The position numbers and the translations under genes were made by a program. The notes under the pieces were generated by a model. It saw only the letters and a list, made by a program, of their open reading frames with translations, had not been told where the DNA came from and made no database searches. Below are positions 8,242 through 15,843 of a DNA stretch of 22,269 nt, one piece after another. Source of the DNA: an uncultured Bacilli bacterium (GTDB lineage Bacteria; Bacillota_I; Bacilli_A; RF39; UBA660); contig CASRZP010000009.1 of NCBI GenBank assembly GCA_949440065.1, positions 1-22,269 on the forward strand, given 5' to 3'. Position 1 is the first letter of the stretch. Every line of letters starts with the position of its first letter.

Positions 8242-8907
8242 ATGATTAGTGAAGCAAGTGAGGTTTTAAAAGAACATGAATGGATTATTTTATCCATCTT
8301 GAAGCGTTATTCTTGTTATCGTAATAAAGAAGACTTGTATCAAGTAGGACAAATTGGACTACTTCAAGCCTTAAAACATTATGATCCTACTTATCAGGTT
8401 AAGTTTTCTACTTTTGCTTATCCTTATGTACAAGGAGAAATATTAAAGTATATCAGGGAAGATAGAAGTATTAGGGTAAGTAAAGATATGATTAGATTAA
8501 ATCAATCATTAGAAAATGCTAAAGAAAAATTGACCCAAAAACTAATGAGAGAACCCAGTGATGAAGAGTTATCGTTGTTATTAGATATTGATTTGGATAA
8601 AATTCATGAAGCAAGAAAAGCTGTAGAGTACGTACAAAGCTTAGATTATTGCTTAAGTGATGAAGGACATGAAATGACACTTTATGACTCTATTAAAGTA
8701 GATTGCCAAGAATTAGCACCAAATGTTCTAGATTTAAAAGAAGAACTAAAAAAATTACCAAGGGAAGAACAAGAATTGATATTAAATCGTTATTACCAAG
8801 GTCTAACGCAAGAAGAGACATCTAAACGTTTAGGAATATCACAAGTTCAAGTATCAAGAAAGGAACAAAAAATTTTAACAAAATTAAAATCAAAATTAGT
8901 AAGTTAA
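8242..8907 (+). CDS. sigF: Sporulation RNA polymerase sigma factor, SigF/SigG class
   Basis: An alternative sigma factor of the SigB/SigF/SigG class. Region 2 is clear (DLYQVGQIGLLQALKHYDP at 31-49, then KFSTFAYPYVQGEILKYIRED with the -10 recognition part), region 3 spans about 80-135, and the region 4 helix-turn-helix is at 187-213 (GLTQEETSKRLGISQVQVSR). Its position ahead of spoVAC-spoVAD-spoVAE mirrors Bacillus sigF-spoVA, so it is called SigF; SigG is possible because the classes are very similar. At 221 residues it is about 30 shorter than Bacillus SigF (255): the helical N-terminal part before region 2 is cut to about 30 residues. SpoIIAA and SpoIIAB do not precede it. AAGGAG lies ahead of the ATG, and a small imperfect hairpin (CAGCA/TGCTG, 8201-8220) sits just upstream. 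Confidence 0.83.
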   Translation: MISEASEVLKEHEWIILSILKRYSCYRNKEDLYQVGQIGLLQALKHYDPTYQVKFSTFAYPYVQGEILKYIREDRSIRVSKDMIRLNQSLENAKEKLTQKLMREPSDEELSLLLDIDLDKIHEARKAVEYVQSLDYCLSDEGHEMTLYDSIKVDCQELAPNVLDLKEELKKLPREEQELILNRYYQGLTQEETSKRLGISQVQVSRKEQKILTKLKSKLVS

Positions 8908-8914
8908 TTTTTTC

Positions 8915-8945
8915 TGTATAAAATGTTAAAATTCTATCCACGTTA
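8915..8945 (+). promoter_or_regulatory. Possible forespore (SigF/SigG-type) promoter of spoVACDE
   Basis: TGTATA (8915-8920) matches the SigG -35 pattern TGnATA. The -10 candidate CACGTTA (8939-8945), 18 bases later, matches CATACTA at four of seven positions. spoVA is SigG-dependent in Bacillus. Only a weak sequence call. Confidence 0.3.
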
Positions 8946-8959
8946 TAACTGGTGATAAA

Positions 8960-9400
8960 ATGGAAAAAAGACAATATAATGATTTAGTTAGCCAACATCA
9001 ACCAAAGGAGTCGCGAGTACAAAATGCGATTATTGCGTTTCTCGTTGGTGGCTTTGTTGGCGTATTAGGTCAACTATTAGTGGAATTTTACTCTTATTAC
9101 TTAGATATCTCTAGTAAAGATGCTTCCATATTTATGATTGTAACCTTAATTTTCTTTGCTTCATTATTTACTGCTTTAGGATTTTTTGATAAATGGGTTA
9201 CTTTTGCTAAATGTGGGCTCATTATTCCGATTACTGGATTTGCTCATTCCATGACAAGTGCTGGAATTGAGTATAAAAAAGAAGGTCCTATTTTTGGGGT
9301 TGGAAGCAATATCTTTAAACTAGCAGGTTCAGTTATTCTTTATGGTGTCGTCTCAGCCTGGTTCTTTGGACTGATTCGATTAATCATTATGGGAGGGTAG
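8960..9400 (+). CDS. spoVAC: Stage V sporulation protein AC
   Basis: An inner-membrane subunit of the SpoVA channel, which moves calcium-dipicolinate into the forespore core during sporulation and out at germination. The 146-residue product begins with a hydrophilic tail and then shows several hydrophobic segments (AIIAFLVGGFVGVLGQLL, FMIVTLIFFASLFTALGFF and two more toward the C-terminus). It contains the family motif IPITGFAHSMTSAGIEYKKEG, shared in form with SpoVAE (PITSFGHLLIHGA). Length is normal for SpoVAC (about 150). It is the first gene of a tight three-gene operon; its stop is three bases before the spoVAD start. GGTGAT lies before the ATG. Confidence 0.93.
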   Translation: MEKRQYNDLVSQHQPKESRVQNAIIAFLVGGFVGVLGQLLVEFYSYYLDISSKDASIFMIVTLIFFASLFTALGFFDKWVTFAKCGLIIPITGFAHSMTSAGIEYKKEGPIFGVGSNIFKLAGSVILYGVVSAWFFGLIRLIIMGG

Positions 9401-9403
9401 AAT

Positions 9404-10399
9404 ATGACAATACAATATAATAGGGTGTTTGTGCAAAATCGAAGTACTGTAGTAGGACCATATGAGGCAAAAGGACCATTAGGAAATCTGTTCGATAAAA
9501 AGTATGATGATTTGTATAATGGTGAAGACTCATGGGAAAAAGCCGAAGTGAAGTTGTTAGAAGATAGTATGAATATTTTACTCAATAAAGCTAAGGTGAG
9601 TAAACAAGATATCGATTTGATTATAGCAGGAGATTTACTGAATCAAATTAGTGCATCTTGTTATGCTACAAATTCTTTTAATTCCCCATTTCTTGGTATT
9701 TATAGTGCGTGTGCAACGAGCACAGAAGGAATTATTTTAGGTGCAACATTCATTGAAAGTGGTAAAGTGAAAAATTGTATTGCAGCAACAAGCTCTCATA
9801 ATATGTCTAGTGAAAAACAATTTAGAAATCCAACAGAGTATGGTGCTCCTAAACCAAAAACAGCAACGTTTACTGCTACTGGAGGAGCAAGTTTATTATT
9901 AGGTTCTACGCCGACTAACATTAAAGTAGAATCAGGAACTATTGGAAAAATTGTTGATTTAGGACAAAATGATCCTTTCCATATGGGAGCTGCTATGGCT
10001 CCAGCAGCAGCAGATACCATCTATCAACATTTAAAAGATACTAAAAGGGAGCCTAATTATTATGACTTGATATTAACAGGAGACTTAGGTGTTTATGGTA
10101 AAGATATTTTAATTGACTACATGAAAACAGAATATGGACTAGATATTAGTGCTAATTATGACGACTGTGGTACGATGTTATATGATTTAGCGAATCAAAC
10201 AGAGGTAAACGCTGGAGGATCAGGTCCTGTTTGTAGTGCACTAGTCAACTATTCTTATGTACTAAACATGATGGAAAAAGGGAATTTATCAAGAGTATTA
10301 TTAGTAGCAACAGGAGCCTTATTTAGTCCAACGTTTGTCTATCAAAAAGAAAATATTTTAAGTATTGCTCACGCGGTTAGCTTGGAGGTGGTAGAATGA
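9404..10399 (+). CDS. spoVAD: Stage V sporulation protein AD (thiolase-fold SpoVA subunit)
   Basis: SpoVAD binds dipicolinic acid on the spore inner membrane and has a thiolase-like fold without known catalysis. The 331 residues match the family length (338 in Bacillus). Landmarks are the thiolase-type segment GIYSACATSTEGI at about 103-115, ATSSHNMSSEKQFRNPTEYG, TATFTATGGASLLLG, a GSGPVCSALV turn and the C-terminal SPTFVYQKENILSIAHAVSLE typical of SpoVAD. Its ribosome site GGGAGGGT overlaps the end of spoVAC, and its stop overlaps the spoVAE start by four bases (ATGA), so the three genes are translationally coupled. Confidence 0.95.
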   Translation: MTIQYNRVFVQNRSTVVGPYEAKGPLGNLFDKKYDDLYNGEDSWEKAEVKLLEDSMNILLNKAKVSKQDIDLIIAGDLLNQISASCYATNSFNSPFLGIYSACATSTEGIILGATFIESGKVKNCIAATSSHNMSSEKQFRNPTEYGAPKPKTATFTATGGASLLLGSTPTNIKVESGTIGKIVDLGQNDPFHMGAAMAPAAADTIYQHLKDTKREPNYYDLILTGDLGVYGKDILIDYMKTEYGLDISANYDDCGTMLYDLANQTEVNAGGSGPVCSALVNYSYVLNMMEKGNLSRVLLVATGALFSPTFVYQKENILSIAHAVSLEVVE

Positions 10400-10746
10400 T
10401 TTATATTTATTCTTTCCTCTTTGCAGGATTATTATGCCTAATTGCCCAAGTGATTTTAGATAATACCAAATTAACGCCAGGGCATATTACTAGTATTTTC
10501 GTGGTAGCAGGTGCAGCACTAGATACCTTTAGTATTTATGATAAGATTATTGCTTATGTCGGCGGTGGTGCTTTAGTTCCTATTACAAGTTTTGGACATC
10601 TTTTAATTCATGGTGCTTTGGATAAAGCGAGTGATTACGGTTTTATCGGACTTATCATGGGAATGTTTGATCTAACTGCATCAGGAATCACAGCAGCTAT
10701 TGTCTTTACCTTTATTTTTACCCTATTCTTTAAACCAAAAGATTAA
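10396..10746 (+). CDS. spoVAE: Stage V sporulation protein AE (AEB-type)
   Basis: A membrane subunit of the SpoVA dipicolinate channel. The 116 residues carry about three or four hydrophobic helices and the family motifs LTPGHITSIFVVAGA near residue 30 and PITSFGHLLIHGALD near 60, which resemble the matching part of SpoVAC. The ATG overlaps the spoVAD stop by four bases, with GGAGGTGG just upstream. The operon ends here in a strong bidirectional terminator. Only the core trio C-D-E is present; SpoVAA, AB, AEA and AF of Bacillus are missing from this locus, as in many non-Bacillus spore formers. Confidence 0.92.
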   Translation: MIYIYSFLFAGLLCLIAQVILDNTKLTPGHITSIFVVAGAALDTFSIYDKIIAYVGGGALVPITSFGHLLIHGALDKASDYGFIGLIMGMFDLTASGITAAIVFTFIFTLFFKPKD

Positions 10747-10776
10747 AAAATATCGTCTATTTACGGCGATATTTTT
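10745..10776. terminator. Bidirectional terminator between spoVAE and the XRE gene
   Basis: A perfect 10-bp stem AAAAATATCG/CGATATTTTT with an 11-base loop that can close two pairs further. A-tract before and T-tract after make it work for both converging genes. Confidence 0.88.
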
Positions 10777-11044
10777 ATCTATTATGCTCTTTAAAAAATT
10801 CTTCAAAAGGAACATCTAATACTTTAGCGATGTTGGCAATGACAGTGATGGAAAATGTTTGCCTGACTTTTTCACTTTCGATATTAGCAATTAATGATTG
10901 AGAAACACCACAAAGTTCAGCAAGACGTTCTTGGCTGATTCTACCTCGATTATCTTTGTATTTGGAATGGTTATATAAACGATAGTATCGAACATTGCGC
11001 GAAATCATAAGAAAAATTTGATCCAGTTCTTTTTCAGTGATCAT
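10775..11044 (-). CDS. XRE-family helix-turn-helix regulator
   Basis: A small DNA-binding protein of about 89 residues made almost entirely of one XRE (lambda-repressor type) domain. The recognition region is ISQERLAELCGVSQSLIANIESEK, followed by the IANIAKVLDVPFEEFF helix pair usual in the family. There is no ligand or dimerisation domain. The start at 11044 (ATG) has GAGGTGG seven bases upstream; an in-frame GTG at 11053 lies inside that ribosome site and is rejected. It converges with spoVAE and is divergent from the 651-residue surface protein gene, 275 bases away, which makes it a candidate regulator of that gene or of itself. Its target is not visible from sequence. Confidence 0.85.
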   Translation of the reverse strand: MITEKELDQIFLMISRNVRYYRLYNHSKYKDNRGRISQERLAELCGVSQSLIANIESEKVRQTFSITVIANIAKVLDVPFEEFFKEHNR

Positions 11045-11235
11045 TTTTACCACCTCTTTAAGAATATTATCTAAAAATAATAGAATAAAAACTATTGATT
11101 AAATTTAGAAAAATATCTAATTATAGTGGCAAAATATCTTTTTATGTGTTATTATTAAGATAAGGATAGTAAATATGAAATTTTGATTTGGAAAAATTAC
11201 TAAATGAAATTAAGTCAAAAGTTAGATAAAATATA

Positions 11236-11293
11236 AATAGTTGATAACTGGTTAACATTTGTGATTTTAATCAAAATTTGGGGTAAACTATAA
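11236..11293 (+). promoter_or_regulatory. Conserved upstream element of the surface-protein gene (copy 1)
   Basis: AATAGTTGATAA, GTTAACATTTGT and GGTAAACTA occur in the same order and spacing (within one base) as at 17367-17424, upstream of the paralogue. TAAACT (11284-11289) may be the -10, and the GTTAAC palindrome part of a -35 or operator. It ends 27 bases before the ATG. Confidence 0.6.
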
Positions 11294-11319
11294 GAAGAAT
11301 AGAAAATAGGGTGTAAGAA

Positions 11320-13275
11320 ATGAAAAAGAATAAATGGATATTATCAATGATGATAATTTTATTATTAATTATGGCAACCATTGGAGTAACTTTTGCAGCA
11401 TTTACCTTTAGCAAAGAAGGAACGGTAGAAACGGGAACAGTTACTTTAACATACACCGAAGGGAAAACGGGAATTCTATTAAATGAAGCTTATCCAATGA
11501 GTGATGATAAGGGTAAAGTTTTAAAGGGTGAGAACAATGTCTTTGATTTTACTGTACAAGCAAATCTTTCAAGAACAATGTCGATAGGATATGAAGTAAC
11601 AGTAGTTAAAATTCCTATAATAGATATAACCCCTTTGGAAGATGATGAAGTAAAACTATATTTAGAACGAGCAGTTGATCCAGATACGATGTATAGTGAA
11701 ATTTTTGCACCAAGTAACTTTATACCAAGGGAAGAACAAACGGAAATAGGATCACCTGTTGGAAGTATGATATTAGATTCTGGTAACTTTACTCAAGCAG
11801 GAACTACTATTCATAACTATCGTTTACGACTATGGGTAGATGAAAATACAGAAATTCCTAGTGGAGAAGCAAGAAAATATGGAATAAAAATCAATGTGTA
11901 CGCTAAACAAGATGTAAGAGTATCTCCAGTAGAAAGTGCAAATGCTAAATATTTTACTTTTGATGTAGAAACAGGAACGATCACTGGATACGCTGATGAT
12001 GGTCCTAAAGATTTAGTGATTCCAAGAACGATTAAAGGAGTAGAAGTAAAAGCAATAGGAGCAAATGCCTTTGTCAATAAAGGACTAACGACACTTACGA
12101 TTCCAAGTACAGTAACATCCATTGGAGAAGGAGCATTCAACAATAATCAACTAAGCGATGAAGAAGCCTTTATTTATCAAAGAAACGAAGATGGAAGTAT
12201 TGACTATACTAAAATTGTTAGCTACGGTGGAGCAAAAAAAGATAATGTAGTAATACCAAATAGAGTAACCACCGTTGGTAATAGTGCTTTTCAAAGTGTA
12301 GGGCTAAATTCTGTAACGTTTCCAGAAAGTCTAACTTCCATTGGTGTATCTTCATTTCAAAGTAATAATTTAACAACGATAACTATTCCTAAAAATGTAA
12401 CAACCATTGGAACCAATGCTTTTGCAGATAACCCATTAACGGGGATTATGAATGAAAGTAGTAGTACTTTTAATTGGATAGCAATAACGGGAAAAGATGA
12501 TATTAAAATCCAAAATCCTATAAAAGAACCAAATAACAAAAATATTACTCATGTATATCAGTATGAACCAACAAATGCTGCAACCAAATGTATTGATGGG
12601 ACAGAATCAACATGTGTAGAAATAGGAGACCCAGGTACTTATCAAGCAGGAACAATCATCAGATATAAGGTAAATGATAATGAAGAGAAATATTTTCACG
12701 TGATGTATGATAACGGAACAACCCTAATATTGCAACAAAGAGAAAATACAATATACCAAACAGCATGGTTTACAGGAAGTAGTAACAATGCTAATGGACC
12801 AACGACAATCTTACCATTATTAGAGGATGCAACCAAAGGATGGACCAATGTAAACGAACAAACATACACAATGGGAATAACGCCGTTCCAAGGAAATGTC
12901 TTCACTGGATGTCCTTCTGTTAGCAGCGGTCAAGCTCCTATATGTAATACAAAAACTTATCAAAATTTTACAAGAAGTAAAGTAAGAGCACGAATGATAA
13001 CAGTTCAAGAAGCAACATCATTTGGATGTAAATTCTCTTCTAAACAAAGCTGCCCAGCGTGGATGAACAATTATTTATCTCAATCTACAAGTTACGGAGG
13101 AACAGTAAGTCTAACAGGAGGTAAATACGGAAAAAATTATGGATACTGGACCATGAACGCGCATTCGTCCTACTCGGCCGACGCTTGGTACGTGGTTGCA
13201 AGTGGTAGCGTGGATTATCGCACTACTCCGGAAACTAGCGTTGGGGCTCGCGCAGTAGTCGAAATTAACAAATAG
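11320..13275 (+). CDS. Exported BspA-type LRR surface protein with SipW-like signal and variable C-terminal domain
   Basis: A 651-residue modular surface protein of unknown ligand. Residues 1-26 form a hydrophobic N-terminus ending ATIGVTFAAFTF, close to the signal sequences of SipW-processed proteins (TasA/camelysin type). Residues 30-200 are a beta-rich domain nearly identical in pattern to the paralogue at 17454 (TLTYTEGKTGILLNEAYPMS, EVKLYLERAVDPDT, YRLRLWVDE). Residues about 209-390 are BspA-type leucine-rich repeats (IPxTVTSIGEGAF, FPESLTSIGVSSF, IPKNVTTIGTNAF), absent from the paralogue. Residues about 408-651 form the shared C-terminal domain with cysteine pairs C424/C432, C531/C542 and C570/C578, ending GYWTMNA...GARAVV. 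This domain resembles the DUF6273-type, C-type-lectin-like domains of gut Firmicutes. There is no LPXTG or other wall anchor. The last 130 bp are GC-rich. Confidence 0.85.
   Translation: MKKNKWILSMMIILLLIMATIGVTFAAFTFSKEGTVETGTVTLTYTEGKTGILLNEAYPMSDDKGKVLKGENNVFDFTVQANLSRTMSIGYEVTVVKIPIIDITPLEDDEVKLYLERAVDPDTMYSEIFAPSNFIPREEQTEIGSPVGSMILDSGNFTQAGTTIHNYRLRLWVDENTEIPSGEARKYGIKINVYAKQDVRVSPVESANAKYFTFDVETGTITGYADDGPKDLVIPRTIKGVEVKAIGANAFVNKGLTTLTIPSTVTSIGEGAFNNNQLSDEEAFIYQRNEDGSIDYTKIVSYGGAKKDNVVIPNRVTTVGNSAFQSVGLNSVTFPESLTSIGVSSFQSNNLTTITIPKNVTTIGTNAFADNPLTGIMNESSSTFNWIAITGKDDIKIQNPIKEPNNKNITHVYQYEPTNAATKCIDGTESTCVEIGDPGTYQAGTIIRYKVNDNEEKYFHVMYDNGTTLILQQRENTIYQTAWFTGSSNNANGPTTILPLLEDATKGWTNVNEQTYTMGITPFQGNVFTGCPSVSSGQAPICNTKTYQNFTRSKVRARMITVQEATSFGCKFSSKQSCPAWMNNYLSQSTSYGGTVSLTGGKYGKNYGYWTMNAHSSYSADAWYVVASGSVDYRTTPETSVGARAVVEINK
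13141..13272 (+). other. GC-rich hypervariable 3' cassette (candidate DGR variable repeat, copy 2)
   Basis: This codes for residues 608-651. Bases 13153-13262 hold 63 G+C of 110 (57%), against 39 of 110 (35%) in bases 13031-13140 (hand count). The amino-acid frame NA-SS----AW-V---G------T------G-RAVV is shared with 2139-2270 and partly with the AT-rich end of the third paralogue; the positions between differ. The abrupt shift in composition exactly at the variable part suggests a cassette written from another source. Confidence 0.45.
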
Positions 13276-13314
13276 CATATAAGAAATGACTTTTTCAAGT
13301 TAATAGGTAAGGTT

Positions 13315-13347
13315 AAAGATATAGTAAATTCGTTCTATATCTTTTTT
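13315..13347 (+). terminator. Rho-independent terminator after the LRR surface protein
   Basis: A perfect 10-bp stem AAAGATATAG/CTATATCTTT with a 10-base loop, followed by further T residues. Confidence 0.88.
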
Positions 13348-13371
13348 GTTTAGTATGCTAAAATGTATAAT
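13343..13371 (+). promoter_or_regulatory. Probable promoter of the SDR gene
   Basis: A perfect -10 TATAAT (13366-13371) lies 17 bases ahead of the ATG. The -35 (TTTTTG, 13343-13348) is poor and overlaps the terminator T-tract. Confidence 0.5.
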
Positions 13372-13387
13372 AAAGGAGAGATGAAAG

Positions 13388-14182
13388 ATGAAATTAGAAA
13401 ACAAGGTAGCAGTAATTACTGGAGGTGCCATGGGAAATGGTTTAGGAATAGCTAAAGTATTTTTAAAATATGGTGCGTCCATTGCCATATTAGATTATGC
13501 TAGTGAACTACAAGATACCCTTAATCAGTTACAAAAAGAATATCCGTCTAGTAAAATTTTAGGATATCAAGTAGACTTAAGAGAAAAAGAAAAAGTAGAA
13601 ATATGTGTAGATGATATTGCTAAAGAATTTGGGCATATTGATATCTTAGTGAATAATGCTGGTGTATGTCGTTTGGAATCTTTTAGTGAAATGAGTGATG
13701 AAATTAGAGACTTCCATTTTGATATTAATATTAAAGGTACATGGAATGTTACTAAAGCAGTAGTTCCTTATATGAAGAAGAATACTTTTTCTAGCATTGT
13801 TAATTTATCTAGTGTTACTGGTCCTAGAGTTGCTGATAGTGGAGAAGTAGCGTATGCGACAACGAAAGCTGCTTTAATGGGATTTAGTAAAGCTTTAGCC
13901 GTAGAGTTAGTAAGTGATAATATTAGGTCTAATGCGATTTTACCAGGATATATTTTAACGCCAATGGTAGAGAATATGAGTAAATTATCTAACCCAGATG
14001 ATCCAAAGGCTGTAATTGATGGAATAGCTCAAGCAATTCCGATGAAGCGACTTGGTACAATTGAAGAATTAGGAGAGTTAGCTGCTTTTTTAGCAAGTGA
14101 AGAATCATCATACATTACTGGACATGAATTTGTGATAGATGGAGGTAGCACTTTGCCTGAGACAATGACTATGGGAGTTTAA
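13388..14182 (+). CDS. ucpA: SDR-family NAD(P)-dependent oxidoreductase, UcpA-like
   Basis: A cytosolic short-chain dehydrogenase/reductase with a Rossmann fold. Visible motifs are the cofactor loop TGGAMGNGLG (11-20), NNAG (89-92), active-site Asn114, Ser142, and Tyr156/Lys160 in YATTK. Asp36 after the second strand favours NAD over NADP. The whole chain follows Escherichia coli UcpA closely: NNAGVCRLESF, DINIKGTWNVTKAV, LPGYILTPM, AIPMKRL, ELAAFLASEESSYITG and the C-terminal DGGSTLPET. UcpA itself has no well-defined substrate, so the reaction is unknown. AAGGAG lies nine bases before the ATG. It stands alone between two terminators. Confidence 0.88.
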   Translation: MKLENKVAVITGGAMGNGLGIAKVFLKYGASIAILDYASELQDTLNQLQKEYPSSKILGYQVDLREKEKVEICVDDIAKEFGHIDILVNNAGVCRLESFSEMSDEIRDFHFDINIKGTWNVTKAVVPYMKKNTFSSIVNLSSVTGPRVADSGEVAYATTKAALMGFSKALAVELVSDNIRSNAILPGYILTPMVENMSKLSNPDDPKAVIDGIAQAIPMKRLGTIEELGELAAFLASEESSYITGHEFVIDGGSTLPETMTMGV

Positions 14183-14200
14183 TTTTTCTAATTTTGTGAT

Positions 14201-14248
14201 AAAAAAACTCAAAGGTAGGGAGTTGCTACTCTTTGGGTTTTATTGTTT
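14201..14248. terminator. Bidirectional terminator between ucpA and the RNHCP gene
   Basis: A 14-bp stem with one bulged base (AAACTCAAAGGTAG at 14205-14218 against 14226-14240), 7-base loop. Seven A on the left serve as the T-run for the minus-strand operon; TTTTATTGTTTT on the right serves ucpA. Confidence 0.82.
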
Positions 14249-14542
14249 TACCGATAATTCAATAATTTTTTCCATATTATCATCGATTGCCATAATATTT
14301 TTATGAATTTGATGACATTTTTCACATTGATATACAATTTTGTAAGTATCCTTATACTTTTCGATTTCCTTTGGTACTAGTAAACCTTGACAAGGATTAC
14401 TTCTATCTCCTGGTAAGATGTCTACATGCTTTGAATATAAACACATGGGACAATGATCACGTGCACTATAAAATAATGGCTCTACTTTTTCCTTACAATT
14501 TTCACAAATAAAGCCTTCATCTTTCATTGAAAATCTTTTCAT
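14240..14542 (-). CDS. RNHCP domain zinc-ribbon protein
   Basis: A 100-residue protein with the RNHCP signature slightly altered: the family RNHCP-CL-S-HVD--PGDR reads ARDHCPMCLYSKHVDILPGDR here (about 27-47). Cysteine pairs are C13/C16, C31/C34 and C73/C76, with C51 and H80, so two zinc sites are likely. The molecular role of RNHCP proteins is not established; nucleic-acid binding is a guess from the zinc-ribbon form. It starts 12 bases after the stop of the ATPase gene on the same strand, with AGGGAT in the gap, so the two form an operon. The first residue of the signature (Arg) is replaced by Ala and Asn by Asp; the metal-binding Cys/His residues are kept. Confidence 0.85.
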   Translation of the reverse strand: MKRFSMKDEGFICENCKEKVEPLFYSARDHCPMCLYSKHVDILPGDRSNPCQGLLVPKEIEKYKDTYKIVYQCEKCHQIHKNIMAIDDNMEKIIELSVKQ

Positions 14543-14554
14543 CTTATCCCTCTT

Positions 14555-15754
14555 TTAAAACTCATTTTTCATTAAAAAGTCAATTAAATTAAGGTGTTTA
14601 ATCCCATTGCGAGAAAAATCTTCCTTATCAAGTGAAATGACATATTTTGGATGGTTATCATCCACAAAATGAAAAGCAGAAAATTCACGATGAATTACGC
14701 TATCACTAGAAAGTTCATAAGATACTTGAATATACTTTGTTTCCTTATCTTTTTGGGCAATAAAATCAATCTCACCATCTTTTGTTTTTCCAATATACAC
14801 GTTATATCCTTTGATGATTAGTTCATTATAAACAATATTTTCAAGAATTAAATAATTTTTAAAATGGGAATTATTGTTTTTTATTTGTGCTATTCCTAAA
14901 TCAGTCACATAATATTTATTTAATGTTTTTAAAATAGCTTTTCTATGAATATCATAGCGATAAACTTTTTTGATGATTAGTGCTTTGCATAAAGCATCAA
15001 CATAGGTATATAAAGTTTCTGTAGAAATTTTTTTATATTCTTTTTCTAAAAATGTAATAATATTTTCAGCAGAAAATTCTCTTCCTGATGTATCAATTAA
15101 ATGTTGCAAAATCATATCAAATAATGTAGTATCTTGTAGATTTAATCTTTTGACAATATCTCTTAATATAATAGAATCAAATACACTATGAAGATAATTC
15201 TTAATATCGTTAACTTGATTGAATTCACATCGATTAGGAAGTCCTCCCCATTGTGCATAATCCCAAAAATTATTCATATCATAGGCATCCTTTTTGGTTA
15301 ATTCAATATATTCTTTATAAGATAATGGATTAATGTGAAATAAAACGTATCTACCCGATAATACACTAGATAATTCATCAGAAAGCATTTTACTATTTGA
15401 TCCTGTGATAAAAATACTAATATTTTTTAGCGAAGCACGAAGGGAATTAATCACTTCTTCAAATCGTTCAACATTTTGAATTTCATCTAAAAAAACATAA
15501 TACATTTTTTTATCTTCAATTTTATTTTTGATGTACTGATTTAATTTCTTATAATCTTTTAGTTCTTCGTATTCAATAAATTCAAAGTTGATATTAATAA
15601 TATGATTATCATCAACTCCATTTTTTTTCATTTCTTCTATGATTTGTTCTAGAATTACTGATTTTCCACAACGTCTTATTCCTACTAAGATTTTCACTAA
15701 GTTAGAATGATAAAATCCTCTTATTTGTGATAAATAATTTTCTCTAACTAGCAT
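14555..15754 (-). CDS. AAA-type ATPase with DUF4143 C-terminal domain
   Basis: A member of the widespread ATP-binding proteins of the AAA_14-DUF4143 architecture; cellular role unknown, sometimes suggested to act in defence or as mobile selfish genes. Residues 25-32 (GIRRCGKS) are the Walker A motif, YYVFLDEIQ (85-93) the Walker B, and ITGSNS (116-121) the sensor 1 region; LSGRY follows at 132-136. The C-terminal part (about 180-399) ends with a nuclease-like pattern GEIDFIAQ...KYIQVSYEL that fits a PD-(D/E)xK fold, as usual in DUF4143. The ATG at 15754 lies behind GAGGTGAT; an in-frame start at 15784 overlaps the promoter and is rejected. Two palindromes upstream suggest autoregulation. Confidence 0.88.
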   Translation of the reverse strand: MLVRENYLSQIRGFYHSNLVKILVGIRRCGKSVILEQIIEEMKKNGVDDNHIININFEFIEYEELKDYKKLNQYIKNKIEDKKMYYVFLDEIQNVERFEEVINSLRASLKNISIFITGSNSKMLSDELSSVLSGRYVLFHINPLSYKEYIELTKKDAYDMNNFWDYAQWGGLPNRCEFNQVNDIKNYLHSVFDSIILRDIVKRLNLQDTTLFDMILQHLIDTSGREFSAENIITFLEKEYKKISTETLYTYVDALCKALIIKKVYRYDIHRKAILKTLNKYYVTDLGIAQIKNNNSHFKNYLILENIVYNELIIKGYNVYIGKTKDGEIDFIAQKDKETKYIQVSYELSSDSVIHREFSAFHFVDDNHPKYVISLDKEDFSRNGIKHLNLIDFLMKNEF

Positions 15755-15772
15755 ATTATCACCTCGTTTTAT

Positions 15773-15801
15773 ATTATACATCATTTAATTCAAAAAAGCA
15801 A
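15773..15801 (-). promoter_or_regulatory. Promoter of the DUF4143-RNHCP operon
   Basis: On the minus strand TATAAT (15778-15773) with TTGCTT (15801-15796) 17 bases upstream. The -35 overlaps the first palindrome by two bases, so a protein on the palindrome could block polymerase. Confidence 0.6.
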
Positions 15802-15829
15802 AGTTATTTTGTTTGGACGAAATAACTTT
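15800..15829. repeat. Palindrome 1 upstream of the DUF4143 gene
   Basis: A 30-base dyad: AAAGTTATTT and AAATAACTTT are perfect inverted arms around a 10-base centre. The 18-base core ATTTTGTTTGGACGAAAT (15806-15823) recurs at 15844. It has no T-run on either side and abuts a -35 box, which favours an operator over a terminator. Confidence 0.7.
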
Positions 15830-15843
15830 AAAAAACGACAATT

